Source: Melioribacteraceae bacterium (GTDB taxonomy: Bacteria; Bacteroidota; Ignavibacteria; Ignavibacteriales; Melioribacteraceae). From it: a DNA stretch of 64,000 nucleotides. Both the position numbers and the translations under genes were made by a program. Under the pieces are notes generated by a model. The model made no database searches. It was not told the origin of the DNA and worked only from the letters and a program-made list of their open reading frames with translations. The stretch lies in NCBI GenBank assembly GCA_027030245.1, contig JALVFE010000016.1, positions 124,001-188,000 on the forward strand. Direction: 5' to 3'. Positions 10,201 through 19,258 of this stretch are shown here, piece by piece (position 1 is the first letter of the stretch; the number at the start of each line of letters is the position of its first letter).

Positions 10201-13200
10201 CCTGTATTCATAAAAGTTAGCCGTATCGGAACCAAACCGGAAATAAACCTCGGCGCCATAATTGTTTTCGTCCTCATAATTAGATATAGAACCCGGTCCT
10301 TGTTCCAAATCACCGTGAATAAACAGTTTCATTTCTTTGTAGCTAAATACGTCGAGGGGGCGAAAAAGGTATTTTACTATTTCCCTTGAATCACCATCTT
10401 CCAACTTATTTATTCTTAACAAAAGCGATTGTTCGTTTTTAAAAACTTCTTGGTCCGGCTTTGTTCTGTCCCTTTCCCTAAATACTCCGGGAGGAGATGA
10501 ATATTCGGGATTATCTTCAAAATTGATTGTAGAAACAACAAGGGTTGTGTCGTCATCTTCAACTACGCCGGGTACAATTACTTTTTGCCATTGATTACCA
10601 ACCAAATTCATTTCGGCGAATCGTAAATGTACCGATTCGCTAACTCCGGCAATCCAAAATCTGATTACTTCGATTTGCGTAAAGCTGGGATTTCCTATTT
10701 GTTCTTTAAATTCTTTCAAAGGTATTCTGAATTGATACCAATGATTATTTTTGCCCCCACCGCTTATAAACGGATTTGTTTCTTTATTCGTATCAATCGG
10801 AATTTCATAACGGTAATAACTGTTAATTTTATCAAGCGTAAAATTCCGGTTCATGTCCTCCGTATTGGGAACCCTTCCAGTATTATTATCCGTTATCGAA
10901 GCATTACCCTCCGTACCGTTTATGTTATAATAATTGAATGAACCCTCGGTAAACTGAAAATTATCGTTACTCGGGTCACTAAACTGGGTGCCATATTTAG
11001 CTCTTTCTTCGGCATCGGTCAATCCGTCAATACCGGTATCTTCGCCTTCATTAATCACATCGTTTTCATTTTTATCTTCCGTATCCAATTTATTATTAGG
11101 TATAACGTCTTCGCTAATTTGACCGAGATCTATATAAAATTTAGCGTTCGGAGGGGCTTTATCAACTTTTAACCAAAATTCTATAAATTCTATATTTTCC
11201 TCAACCAAGTTCCTTGCCGTCGAAGACAACGGACGCATCATTCCACCCCAAAGTAATGAGGGGTCTCCAAGCAGCGGATCATAATTATAAGTTCCTCTGT
11301 CTTCCGGATTAAAAACATAATCGAGCACAGCCACTCGGTCTTCTTCCCGCGCGGCTTTTTTTCTATTGCCCCAGATGTCTTTTACCGTAACACCGGATGG
11401 TGTAATGGAATACCAGTAACTTTTTGCTTTGTAGCGCATTTGTTCGGATTTATCCAAGTTGCCGATCACCGGAAGATTATTCGGGATACTCAAATCCCGC
11501 CAACCGGTGTAATGAATACCGATAGGAATAATCTTTTTTGCACCTTCAAAATCGTCGATATATGCAATACTTTTTCCTCCGTCACTGGAAATAGTGCTTT
11601 TCTTTGTATTCGGATCAGGATTTATGTATGCGAATTCCCCGCGTAATTTTAAAGACGACATTTCTTTTGTAGAAAGTAAGTAGTCCAATCCCTTTGTTAT
11701 AAAGGGAAGGTCAACTCCTGTTTGAAAATCGACACCGAGAATAGAGTTATTAAGCGGTTCTTCCCCGATTCTTACTTTATCGCTTAATGTTTTTTGGTTA
11801 AGGTTTAAAAATGAAAAACCCAATTTTGTTTTTTTATCGAAATCGTATAAACCGCGTACCCCTAATAACGTTTTGGAAGCCAGTTGGAAAAGGTCGTTTT
11901 TTTCATATGTTATTTTCAGGTTGGCTCCGGGTGCAAGTGCCGCTTCATCTCTGATAATAACTTGTCCGATATTATAATCGACTATATAATCTTGACCTTC
12001 CTTAAGAGGCCTTCCATCTAAAGTTACTTTTACTGAATTTTCAACAACATTGAAACCGATATTGTACACCGAAGATGCTAAAGCGGAATATTCTCCCACA
12101 ATAACAAATTTATCGTGTGCTTTATCTTGCTTGGCAAAAGTAACTGACGTATCATACACAGCATGATAAGCCAAATCTTTGTTTTGCAACGGGAAATCGT
12201 TCCCGAAAGGTTCCAACACCGGGAAAATAATTTCTCCGGTTTTCGGCAGAATTAAACGCCCGGGTTCCCAATCGAATTTGCCGTCGGGACCTCCGGCACC
12301 GGATTCGTCATGAGTATCGAGTTGAAACGCTTGCAATAAATTTTGTCCTTCAAAAACGTTTACCGGCTCACCACCTGCTGGTAAGTAATTAATATCAAGC
12401 TTGAAACCTTCTTTCTTTATGTCTCTTCCGCCAATAGGGTATATGTTTTTCAATTGAAGCCTCCAAGCCTGAGCATAATTTCCGCCCGGTTGCAGTTTGG
12501 GAGGTTTAACTAATTTCAATACGATGGTTGCCGATGTATCGGACCCAATCTCCCTTAAAAATTCACCGTAAAAAATATCTTGTTCGCCGGGCGGGCCTTC
12601 AATTCTGTATGCTACCGCAATAGCTTCATTATCTTGAATTTGGGTTCTGAAACTTATTACGCCGACATCCTGATTATATTCATAATCATCTTCCGTAAGA
12701 AGCACGAACCTGGAACCGATTAAAGACGTGCCCGGTTTTGTATCTTGATTAATATTTTTCCATGTCTGATCATAATCGGGTAGATTATCCGTTGTACCGT
12801 TCCGAGAAGGTAAGTTTATAAAAGCGTTTCCTTTCCTTTCTTTTTGCGGATCTACCCGGGCAGTGGTTGTTTTCCAAACTTCCAGTTCTTTAATTCTGTA
12901 TTGTTTTTCGACATCAGGGGTTGCCCTTCCGTAATATCTGTTAAACAAATTCAGATTCGGCTTTGTCGATGCGTAAACCGTATCCACAAAAAAGTGATTT
13001 TGCGAATACTCATAAGGGTGAATTTCGAATTTTTGTTTTTGGGAACCCCCGGAAACAGAAACTTCTTCCACTTCGCTTTTTTTCTGCGAGGCAATTGTTG
13101 TAAGGGTTAAAGGACCGATTTGCATTTTTGCTTTGATTCCGAACAAGGCTTCGCTACCACCTACTAACGGCGATGTTTGGAGGGAAACATTTCCGGCTTC

Positions 13201-14100
13201 TATGCTTTGAATCACTTCATCCTCATATCCCGTATATTTAAGCTTTAATTGATTTTCATATTCAAAATCCCTTTCGGTATTCCAATCCGCCGAAATATTT
13301 AGTTTATCTCCAATTGTTCCGTTCACGTTAATTTGAACTTGCTGTTTAAAGTCGGGCTCGTTTCTTGTGTTACCAAGTAATGACGCTGTTATACCTTCGG
13401 TGGTTTCGTTTCGCCAAGCACCCCGGATATCCACTGCACCGCTTATCCGGATATTTATTCTCGGAGGTCCGAAAATACTGAGGAACGAAACGCTTGGTAA
13501 AGGTATATCTATATTCGTTATATCCGAAAGTAACTGCCCTAACTCCGTCTTACCCTTTTTCAGTTCGTATTTCCTGCCCAATTTTTCCCACAGTTCCGTA
13601 TTAACCATACTTAATCTCATTTCGATATATTTTTTTATGGGAATTACTAAAGGGTTTCGGATTTCTTGATTTCCGTAATATTCTTTAATTATCACAAACT
13701 GACCCGTTGAATCGAGTTTCACTTCCCTTCTGTGGTATCTTTGCGAAGGATAAGCAAACAGACCGTATTGCCTTGGCGGGGAGAAAGGCGTATAAACCCT
13801 GTCTTTTAGTTTAAACTTAAAATGTTGAATCCTTGCCGAAGAATCGATGTATGTCGAATCGGTTAGGTATACGTTTTTAAGGCTGTCGCTTCTTAAAGAA
13901 TCCGGGTTTAGAAACGAATTGGTGGAATCGCTATATTCTGCGGCAAAGACGTCCCCGCCGAATCGAGCTTCGGATGGATAATATAATCTTTTGCTAACCT
14001 TTGCTTCCCCATCTCGCCCGGAGTAAAGCAAAAAAGCGAATAAAATAAAAAAAGAAGGAATCAGATAATGCCCGCATTCCTTCAACTTGAATTTTTTCAT
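7300..14100 (-). CDS. sprA: T9SS outer-membrane translocon SprA
   Basis: A giant 2,266-residue protein, in the range of SprA/Sov (about 2,400). An N-terminal hydrophobic segment (about residues 12-28) should act as the export signal. Two regions rich in alternating beta strands carry the SprA N-terminal family signature, including INIRISGAVDIRG and NISADWNTERDFEYEN. The middle has repeated calcium-type acidic stretches such as NKLDTEDKNENDVINEGEDT, and the rest consists of amphipathic strands as in a very large barrel. In Flavobacterium, SprA forms a 36-strand pore that passes T9SS cargo. The residues around 1695-1760 are unusually lysine- and arginine-rich (KNTVKRRSQGRKTRRGRGDR). A matching promoter is at 14184-14214; porX follows 9 bp downstream. 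Confidence 0.93.
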   Translation of the reverse strand: MKKFKLKECGHYLIPSFFILFAFLLYSGRDGEAKVSKRLYYPSEARFGGDVFAAEYSDSTNSFLNPDSLRSDSLKNVYLTDSTYIDSSARIQHFKFKLKDRVYTPFSPPRQYGLFAYPSQRYHRREVKLDSTGQFVIIKEYYGNQEIRNPLVIPIKKYIEMRLSMVNTELWEKLGRKYELKKGKTELGQLLSDITNIDIPLPSVSFLSIFGPPRINIRISGAVDIRGAWRNETTEGITASLLGNTRNEPDFKQQVQINVNGTIGDKLNISADWNTERDFEYENQLKLKYTGYEDEVIQSIEAGNVSLQTSPLVGGSEALFGIKAKMQIGPLTLTTIASQKKSEVEEVSVSGGSQKQKFEIHPYEYSQNHFFVDTVYASTKPNLNLFNRYYGRATPDVEKQYRIKELEVWKTTTARVDPQKERKGNAFINLPSRNGTTDNLPDYDQTWKNINQDTKPGTSLIGSRFVLLTEDDYEYNQDVGVISFRTQIQDNEAIAVAYRIEGPPGEQDIFYGEFLREIGSDTSATIVLKLVKPPKLQPGGNYAQAWRLQLKNIYPIGGRDIKKEGFKLDINYLPAGGEPVNVFEGQNLLQAFQLDTHDESGAGGPDGKFDWEPGRLILPKTGEIIFPVLEPFGNDFPLQNKDLAYHAVYDTSVTFAKQDKAHDKFVIVGEYSALASSVYNIGFNVVENSVKVTLDGRPLKEGQDYIVDYNIGQVIIRDEAALAPGANLKITYEKNDLFQLASKTLLGVRGLYDFDKKTKLGFSFLNLNQKTLSDKVRIGEEPLNNSILGVDFQTGVDLPFITKGLDYLLSTKEMSSLKLRGEFAYINPDPNTKKSTISSDGGKSIAYIDDFEGAKKIIPIGIHYTGWRDLSIPNNLPVIGNLDKSEQMRYKAKSYWYSITPSGVTVKDIWGNRKKAAREEDRVAVLDYVFNPEDRGTYNYDPLLGDPSLLWGGMMRPLSSTARNLVEENIEFIEFWLKVDKAPPNAKFYIDLGQISEDVIPNNKLDTEDKNENDVINEGEDTGIDGLTDAEERAKYGTQFSDPSNDNFQFTEGSFNYYNINGTEGNASITDNNTGRVPNTEDMNRNFTLDKINSYYRYEIPIDTNKETNPFISGGGKNNHWYQFRIPLKEFKEQIGNPSFTQIEVIRFWIAGVSESVHLRFAEMNLVGNQWQKVIVPGVVEDDDTTLVVSTINFEDNPEYSSPPGVFRERDRTKPDQEVFKNEQSLLLRINKLEDGDSREIVKYLFRPLDVFSYKEMKLFIHGDLEQGPGSISNYEDENNYGAEVYFRFGSDTANFYEYRQPVKAGWHEIDILFSELTAIKQLRDNPDSLFQIPVPGKPGHHYGIRGNPTLTKLNFFIFGILNPKQNPDIGNQTVSGDLWVNELRVLNADDTKGWAYSGSASFKLADLMNLNFNMSQTDPYFHKLNQRFGNRVDTRRWNASVDFDVLKLIPFNLSGSNLRVSYSHTESVSRPLYLPGTDINVDEAVKQLVDKRVNEGVPRSEAEQEANELKTSAQTLNVSDTWAVPSVRLKIPSKSWYVKDIINNLSFGFNFNKTYSRNPSTVFSSSWVWNASAKYQLNFSRENYFYPANIPVIGELIKIFKDYRNVKVYYTPSNFSSGFAASRKRAASLSRSESATENIQRDFTAKRNFKFNWKLTEGGFFNISLNYNVDVSSSLAYLLTKNNIERPERDIWNDIFGGQFFGKDFRYTQSFGIKTKPKLPSLWNLNRFFTLRFNYSVNYNWQNNFNQKELGRGAGFSNRISASLNLKLKSLMSPLFKSRKKNTSSKNTVKRRSQGRKTRRGRGDRSKKKNIKDLTENIKIKQGKERNTDVSKIDSLNNLEDLENADSVIVKKSSFSVGKALNFLKLAAKWLLFDYEQISINFNQNNSQSGSGIRSENAGFTNFWGFTQSDANGPSRAFMLGLSHDIGPRAPNGNLSDKFSQKNSLDFKTSRPLWEGANIDINWKVGWGLNKTTRLTTDSLGNVFINDITSTGNINRSFLSFPLFLSKVGMKEVYDIYSADPEKNLSDAFVKGMESFPFLSNLPVLKDVAKFIPRPNWRITWRGLEKLSFLKGLASNISLNHAYTSGYTEGWKIDPDGRKQIQTQKITYGFTPLIGLNFSFNRIWDGNLNASVKYSSKSSFDLGASTRNINESLTRDISFTASFSKSGFSIPMFGLSLKNDVEISLSYSSSRNSVIVYEFDNFTEEGKPQDGTIRTSIEPRIKYVISSKVTLSLFYKRTTVEPEGASRIPPTTTNEAGLDVHITIQ

Positions 14101-14183
14101 TAATTTTGAGATGGCTTTTCTCTAAAAAATAAACATTAACTATAGTAAAATTCGTTCTATATTTCCTCCGTTTTTGTTTGTAC

Positions 14184-14214
14184 CAAAATTATTTAATTAA
14201 CTCATATAATGCAA
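14184..14214 (-). promoter_or_regulatory. Bacteroidetes-type promoter of sprA
   Basis: On the minus strand TTG (14214-14212), a 20-nt spacer and TAATTTTG (14191-14184) fit TTG-N20-TAnnTTTG exactly. The predicted start near 14177 gives a leader of about 77 nt before sprA. This makes sprA the likely first gene of the run through porX, tsaE, tsaB, the DUF1573 gene and accD. Confidence 0.65.
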
Positions 14215-14248
14215 TGCATAAATGGATTATACCGGATTTTTGACTGTT

Positions 14249-14938
14249 TTACACCAAATCGTTCAGATTGGTTTTAACACTGAATTTTTCAATCATTTTG
14301 TTTTGTTCTATGATTACAGCGGATAACATTTTCCCCGCATAAGCACCGGTATCTATATAAATTGCATTTGCTTTTTTATCGTACCGTACATCTTTTTGCT
14401 TGGTATGCCCGACAATTTGAAGTTTACCTAAATCGAGTAATTTGGACCTGTTCCACATTACCCCGTGATCATCCGGGTAATCTTGCTCAATATATGGTTT
14501 TAGTACTTCCAAATTATTCTTGAAATCTTGCGGTAAAATTGATTTATAGTAGCTTGAAACACCTGCATGAGAGAGGAAACAATCGTCCAAATTATAATAA
14601 AGGGGTGCGGATTCAATAATTTCTATATGCTTGAAAACGGCTTCTTCGTGTTTTTCATAAGAGATCAACGTTGATTCGCTGCCGTTAAAAACCCATGAAC
14701 GTGCAAAAATTGTGGTGGGATGTTTAAAAAAATGCGCAAACATATAATCATGGTTACCCGGAGCAAATTTTATTTTTTCGTTAATAATAAATTCTACGGT
14801 TTCGTAACTGTTTTTGCCTCTGTCCACCAAATCACCGACGGAGTATATTTCAATTCCCGGATAATTTTTTCTTACCAGCTCAACCAGTTCAACAAGCGTA
14901 AAAAAACATCCGTGAATATCTCCTATAACCGCAACCAT
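14249..14938 (-). CDS. Calcineurin-like metallophosphatase (Ser/Thr phosphatase family)
   Basis: 229 residues with the full metal-binding set of the family: GDIHGC (residues 6-11), GDLVDRG, GNHDYM, and histidines in LSHAGV and IVGHTKQKDV. This places it with bacterial PrpA/PrpE-like and ApaH-like phosphatases. The substrate (phosphoprotein, diadenosine tetraphosphate or other) cannot be read from the sequence. The start ATG overlaps the stop of the CoA-transferase upstream as TGATG, so the two are translationally coupled, which hints at a role linked to metabolism rather than signalling. It ends about 150 bp before sprA. Confidence 0.85.
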   Translation of the reverse strand: MVAVIGDIHGCFFTLVELVELVRKNYPGIEIYSVGDLVDRGKNSYETVEFIINEKIKFAPGNHDYMFAHFFKHPTTIFARSWVFNGSESTLISYEKHEEAVFKHIEIIESAPLYYNLDDCFLSHAGVSSYYKSILPQDFKNNLEVLKPYIEQDYPDDHGVMWNRSKLLDLGKLQIVGHTKQKDVRYDKKANAIYIDTGAYAGKMLSAVIIEQNKMIEKFSVKTNLNDLV

Positions 14939-16290
14939 CAGATATGATAAACTTCTTTGGCAAATTTTGTTAATTCGTCTCTGAATTTGGGATGCGCAAT
15001 GTTAATTAACGCCCGCGCCCTTTCTTGAATGCTTTTCCCGAAAAGTTGAGCTACTCCGTATTCGGTAACAACATAATGAACATCTCCCCGGGTCGTAACC
15101 ACGCCCGCACCTTGTTTCAATGTAGGTACTATTCTGGAAATACTGAAATCTTTTGTTGTGGAGGGTAATGCGATTATCGGTTTTCCGCCTTCCGAATGCG
15201 CGGCGCCTCTAATGAAATCAACTTGACCACCTATACCGCTGTAAAACTTGGTTCCGATAGAATCTGCGCATACCTGACCGGTCAAATCAATTTCAATTGC
15301 CGAATTAATTGCAACCATTTTTTTGTTTTGGGCAATAATGAAAGGATCGTTTACATATTCTTGCGGGTGAAATTCTATTATAGGATTGTTATCTATAAAT
15401 TCGTAAGATTTTTTAGTTCCTAAAACAAAACCCGCAATTATTTTTCCAGGATGTAAAGTTTTTTGTTCGCCGTTTATCACGCCTTCTTGCACCAATTCAA
15501 CTATCCCATCGGAAAACATTTCTGTGTGAACACCCAAATCTTTTTTATCCCGCAAATATTTCATAACGGAATCCGGTATTGCGCCGATACCCATCTGTAA
15601 AGTGGAACCGTCTTCAATCATTTCCGCAACGTACTGACCTATTTTATCATATACATTAATAACTTCGGGCGAAGTATGAGGATCGACTTGCGGAAGTTCC
15701 ATCAACGGTTCATCATGCTCAACAATATAATCGATTTTATTAACATGAATAAAGCTGTTCCCTAAACCCCTTGGCATTTCCCTGTTAATCTGTGCAATTA
15801 CAATTTTTGCTTTTTCTGCCGGAGTTTTAATATTCCCCACATCTATTCCGTAACTGCAGAACCCGTGTTCATCGGGAGGGGATACATTAATTAAAGCAAT
15901 ATCGGGAATTAGTATTCCCCTTTTGAAAAGTAAAGTCATTTCGGAAAGAAAAATCGGGATGAATTCGGCTCTACCTTCATTTACCGCTTGACGTGTATTT
16001 TGTCCGATAAAAAATGCTTTATGCTTAAAATGTTTTTCCATTCCGGGTTTAGTGTAAGGAAGATCGCCGACGATTAAGATATGATATATTTCCACACCCA
16101 CAAGTTCATCTTTCTTACGAACCAACGCTCTGATTAATTCCATAGGAGCGGCGCAGCCGGGTTGTACAACAATCTTGTCACCCGATTTCACAACGTTCAT
16201 CGCTTCATCGGAGGTGCATAGTTTGGCGTTATATTTTTTCAGCCAAACCGCTTCGCGCATTTTACCGGATTTTATATCGTCAAGTGTCAT
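14938..16290 (-). CDS. Acetyl-CoA hydrolase/CoA-transferase family (acetate or 4-hydroxybutyrate CoA-transferase type)
   Basis: 450 residues, the usual size for the Cat1/AbfT-type single-chain CoA-transferases. The acyl-CoA loop is visible as QMGIGAIPDSVM, and the likely catalytic glutamate is Glu257 in HTEMFSDGIVEL, which forms the glutamyl-CoA thioester intermediate in this family. GIGGQVDFIRGAAHSEGG near the C-terminus is also conserved. It would exchange CoA between acyl-CoA and acetate or a related acid. Neighbours are an alanine dehydrogenase-like gene 9 bp upstream and an amino acid permease, so a place in amino acid fermentation is reasonable. The exact substrate is open. Confidence 0.88.
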   Translation of the reverse strand: MTLDDIKSGKMREAVWLKKYNAKLCTSDEAMNVVKSGDKIVVQPGCAAPMELIRALVRKKDELVGVEIYHILIVGDLPYTKPGMEKHFKHKAFFIGQNTRQAVNEGRAEFIPIFLSEMTLLFKRGILIPDIALINVSPPDEHGFCSYGIDVGNIKTPAEKAKIVIAQINREMPRGLGNSFIHVNKIDYIVEHDEPLMELPQVDPHTSPEVINVYDKIGQYVAEMIEDGSTLQMGIGAIPDSVMKYLRDKKDLGVHTEMFSDGIVELVQEGVINGEQKTLHPGKIIAGFVLGTKKSYEFIDNNPIIEFHPQEYVNDPFIIAQNKKMVAINSAIEIDLTGQVCADSIGTKFYSGIGGQVDFIRGAAHSEGGKPIIALPSTTKDFSISRIVPTLKQGAGVVTTRGDVHYVVTEYGVAQLFGKSIQERARALINIAHPKFRDELTKFAKEVYHI

Positions 16291-16299
16291 TATATTTTC

Positions 16300-17421
16300 T
16301 TAATTATTTGAGAAAAAATGTATTCTTCTGAACTCCAAATTAAACGTATCGGCAATAACTTCGTTTGTACAAGTTCCGTTATGGGTACAAATACCTTTTG
16401 CCAATCCGGTATCTCCCAATACTGCATTCATTAATCCATTATCGGCAATTTTCAATATATATTCAATAGAGGCATTTGTTAATCCGAAACTTGCCGTTCT
16501 TGAAACCAACGCCGGTAAATTAGGAACACAATAGTGAATTACACCGTGTTTAACGTAAACGGGATCGGAAATTGTAGTTGGATAGCTGGTTTCAACGCAT
16601 CCGCCTTGATCAATAGCAACATCTACGATTACCGCACCTTTTTTCATGGTTTTAACCATTTCTTCTGTTACAAGGTGTGGGATTTTTTCCACTTTTTCTC
16701 CGATAGCTCCGATAAATAAATCGGCAAATTTCACACCGCGCGCAATTGTATATGGATTTGCGGCTACCGTTGTAATGTTTTTAGTCAATGTACTTTCAAT
16801 TCTTCTTAACCTACGGATGTCTTTATCGAGTACAATAACTTGTGCACCCCTTCCGTATGCAGCACGTGCCGCATTCAAGCCTACCACACCGGCTCCGAGA
16901 ATAACAACCGCAGCCGGAGCAACACCGGAAATTCCGCCAAGCAAAATTCCTCTTCCGCCAGGGAAATCACTTCCGAGATATTTTTCACCTACTTGCACCG
17001 CAAGCTGTCCGGCAATCTCACTGACGGAATGCAAAACAGGATATTGACCGTTTTTTTCGATTAACTCGTAACTTATCGAACTGATTTTCTTTTCTAAAAG
17101 TTTTTGAATTACTTTTTTCTGCCCAACACCCAATTGCAAAAAAGAGAATAAAATTTGATTCTCGTGCAATAATTCAGTTTCCTCTTCCGTTAAAGGCGAA
17201 ACTTTGGCAATCAGCTCGGCTCTTTGATAAGCTTCTTCGGCAGTATAAACAATATTCGCACCTAATTTTCTGTATTCTTCATCCGTAAAATTACTGCCCA
17301 AACCGGCACCGCTTTGAATGTAAACCGTATGTCCGCTTTTAATCAAGGCATCTACACCTGCCGGGGCAAGTGCAATTCTTTTTTCTTCAAACAGTGTTTC
17401 TTTTGGTATTCCGATTCTCAT
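16300..17421 (-). CDS. Alanine dehydrogenase family protein with His96 replaced by Gln
   Basis: 373 residues, close to alanine dehydrogenase. The N-terminus MRIGIPKETLFEEKRIAL, the NAD loop VILGAGVVGLNAA and VDVAIDQGGCVET (catalytic Asp) are family hallmarks. Lys73 in AKVSPL fits the substrate-binding lysine. The usual YLHL motif, whose histidine (His96 in the Mycobacterium enzyme) polarises pyruvate, reads FLQLG here with Gln at residue 96. The protein may therefore act on another 2-oxo acid or with altered kinetics (inference). It could belong to an Ald/PNT-related group rather than true Ald. It sits between an amino acid permease and a CoA-transferase on the same strand. Confidence 0.8.
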   Translation of the reverse strand: MRIGIPKETLFEEKRIALAPAGVDALIKSGHTVYIQSGAGLGSNFTDEEYRKLGANIVYTAEEAYQRAELIAKVSPLTEEETELLHENQILFSFLQLGVGQKKVIQKLLEKKISSISYELIEKNGQYPVLHSVSEIAGQLAVQVGEKYLGSDFPGGRGILLGGISGVAPAAVVILGAGVVGLNAARAAYGRGAQVIVLDKDIRRLRRIESTLTKNITTVAANPYTIARGVKFADLFIGAIGEKVEKIPHLVTEEMVKTMKKGAVIVDVAIDQGGCVETSYPTTISDPVYVKHGVIHYCVPNLPALVSRTASFGLTNASIEYILKIADNGLMNAVLGDTGLAKGICTHNGTCTNEVIADTFNLEFRRIHFFSNN

Positions 17422-17493
17422 ATAACTTTTATTATTTTTATTTTAAAATTAAAAAGATATTCGGCGCTTTCAAAGGATAAAAGAATAAGCTTA

Positions 17494-19236
17494 TTAAATA
17501 ATCAACCTTACTCCTCCCAATTCTTCCAATTTGTATGGGAAACGGTCTCCCGGTGAACCGATAAACATAAAATTAATCGGTATTTTCCATTTTTCGGAAA
17601 GTTCTCTTACGAGTTTGGGACCGAATTTACCTTCAAGGGTTACGAACTCAATTTCGATCTCGGGATATTCCCTATTTAAAACATCCAAATCATTCTTGAA
17701 ATTTTCCGGTATCTTTTGCCCTTTGTCCAATACGGTTACTATTTTCAATCTGTTTGTTTGTTCGTTTTCTTTGATATATAACATTACCTTATTTAACGTT
17801 GCTATATCATCTCCTTTGGTAAAGAAAACAAATTCTTGAGAATTTATCCGGTTAATCGTGTCGATTATTTTTTTATTCAAATTTAAAACGAATCTTCTAA
17901 TCGGTTCGAAAATATAACGGATTAAGGACAGTAGAAATTTCAGAATCCAAATTCTCTTTAGCATTATAATAACAACCAACATCGTTGGGATAAAATATTG
18001 GAAAAATACGATGAGATATTTTGGATTCATTATCGCATTACCCACAATTGCAATGCCGACAGCAATGATGGCAAGCATAATAGCAATCCACGAAGCTTTT
18101 TCCGGGCGAGGAAGTTTAGAACGTTTGATTTTTAATAAAATATTTCCAATGGCAAACAAAACCATAACGGATAAAAATGAAATCGTATATACGCCGGCAA
18201 GTGCGCCTAAATGTCCTTCGGTAATGAAAAGCACTGAGATACTTAATAAGAAAAACATTATGATTATCCGGTACGAACTTCCTCTCTTATTTTTTTTCAA
18301 TAAGAATTGCGGCATCACCCTGTCGAGAGTCATTCTTTCAATCAATCCGCTTACACCCACATACGAAGTAAGAACCGCACCGCTAAGAACCAAGGCGGCG
18401 TCAACCGAAATCAAAGTGGAAAGCCAGCCACCGCCGGCAAGATTTCCCAAATAAGAAAGTAACGCTTCTTTATGTGCGTGAACATCTTGAATTCTTATAA
18501 TAGCCAATGCAAGAAAAGCCATCAACGGATTAAAAATGCTGACAACAATCCACATATTTCTTAAAGTTTTCGGGAAAACGCCGGGAGCTTGTTCCTCAAC
18601 AAAATTTGCGGAACTTTCAAACCCCGAGATTCCGAGCATCGCGGCGGAGAATCCAAAAAACAAAGCCGTCATTATTCCGCCTTTAACGGGCATCTCATAA
18701 TTTAAAAATAATGTATCAAGCCCGTTGTTAACTATAAACAAAATTGCAAAAAGGGCTAACGCCGTCAAAGAAGTCAAATGAAAAATGAAAATTACAACAG
18801 CGAACTTGGAGGATTCGCCTATACCCATAATTGTTAATCCCATAAAAAAAGCAAGTAATATTACTGTGGCTAAAATTACGGGCAGTTGATGCCATAAAGT
18901 ATGAACATAATGCATAGCTTCGCTTGCGGAAATAACCGCCGTTGCCATATACGATAAAATTGTCAATGCCGCTGCCAAAGAAGCGGTGGATTTACTGGTC
19001 GTATTAAGCAGAGCGTTATAAGCGCCGCCGTTTAATGGTAACGCTCCAACAACTTCTCCATAAATTTTTCTGAAAAGGTATAAAACTCCGGCTACCACCA
19101 AAAGAGCCAACCAAGCATATTGACCCGCATAGATTATTGACAATGCGGAAACGTATAAACAAGACGAACTTATATCGTTACCGCAAATTGCAGTTGCAGG
19201 TAATTCCTTTAATTTTTTTGTTTTAATTTTCTCCAA
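17494..19236 (-). CDS. APC-family amino acid permease with cytosolic C-terminal domain
   Basis: 580 residues. Residues 1-425 hold about twelve hydrophobic segments. The first contains GNDISSSCLY and the later LPLNGGAYNALLN, both typical of the amino acid-polyamine-organocation superfamily, and FGFSAAMLGISGFESSANFVEE marks the central helix. Residues 430-580 are soluble and alternate strands and helices (RLKIVTVLDKGQ, PINFMFIGSPGDRFPYKLEEL), like a universal-stress or other Rossmann-type regulatory domain. The substrate is unknown, but the alanine dehydrogenase-like gene 72 bp downstream suggests a small neutral amino acid. A 2-hydroxyacid dehydrogenase gene lies 22 bp upstream in the same run. 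Confidence 0.85.
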   Translation of the reverse strand: MEKIKTKKLKELPATAICGNDISSSCLYVSALSIIYAGQYAWLALLVVAGVLYLFRKIYGEVVGALPLNGGAYNALLNTTSKSTASLAAALTILSYMATAVISASEAMHYVHTLWHQLPVILATVILLAFFMGLTIMGIGESSKFAVVIFIFHLTSLTALALFAILFIVNNGLDTLFLNYEMPVKGGIMTALFFGFSAAMLGISGFESSANFVEEQAPGVFPKTLRNMWIVVSIFNPLMAFLALAIIRIQDVHAHKEALLSYLGNLAGGGWLSTLISVDAALVLSGAVLTSYVGVSGLIERMTLDRVMPQFLLKKNKRGSSYRIIIMFFLLSISVLFITEGHLGALAGVYTISFLSVMVLFAIGNILLKIKRSKLPRPEKASWIAIMLAIIAVGIAIVGNAIMNPKYLIVFFQYFIPTMLVVIIMLKRIWILKFLLSLIRYIFEPIRRFVLNLNKKIIDTINRINSQEFVFFTKGDDIATLNKVMLYIKENEQTNRLKIVTVLDKGQKIPENFKNDLDVLNREYPEIEIEFVTLEGKFGPKLVRELSEKWKIPINFMFIGSPGDRFPYKLEELGGVRLII

Positions 19237-19258
19237 TTTTATTATCCTACTTTTATTA

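Noticed and set aside
7300-14100. Possible separate genes inside sprA suggested by many opposite-strand open frames
   Set aside because: These frames are shadows; the sprA frame is continuous over 2,266 codons with family signatures at both ends.
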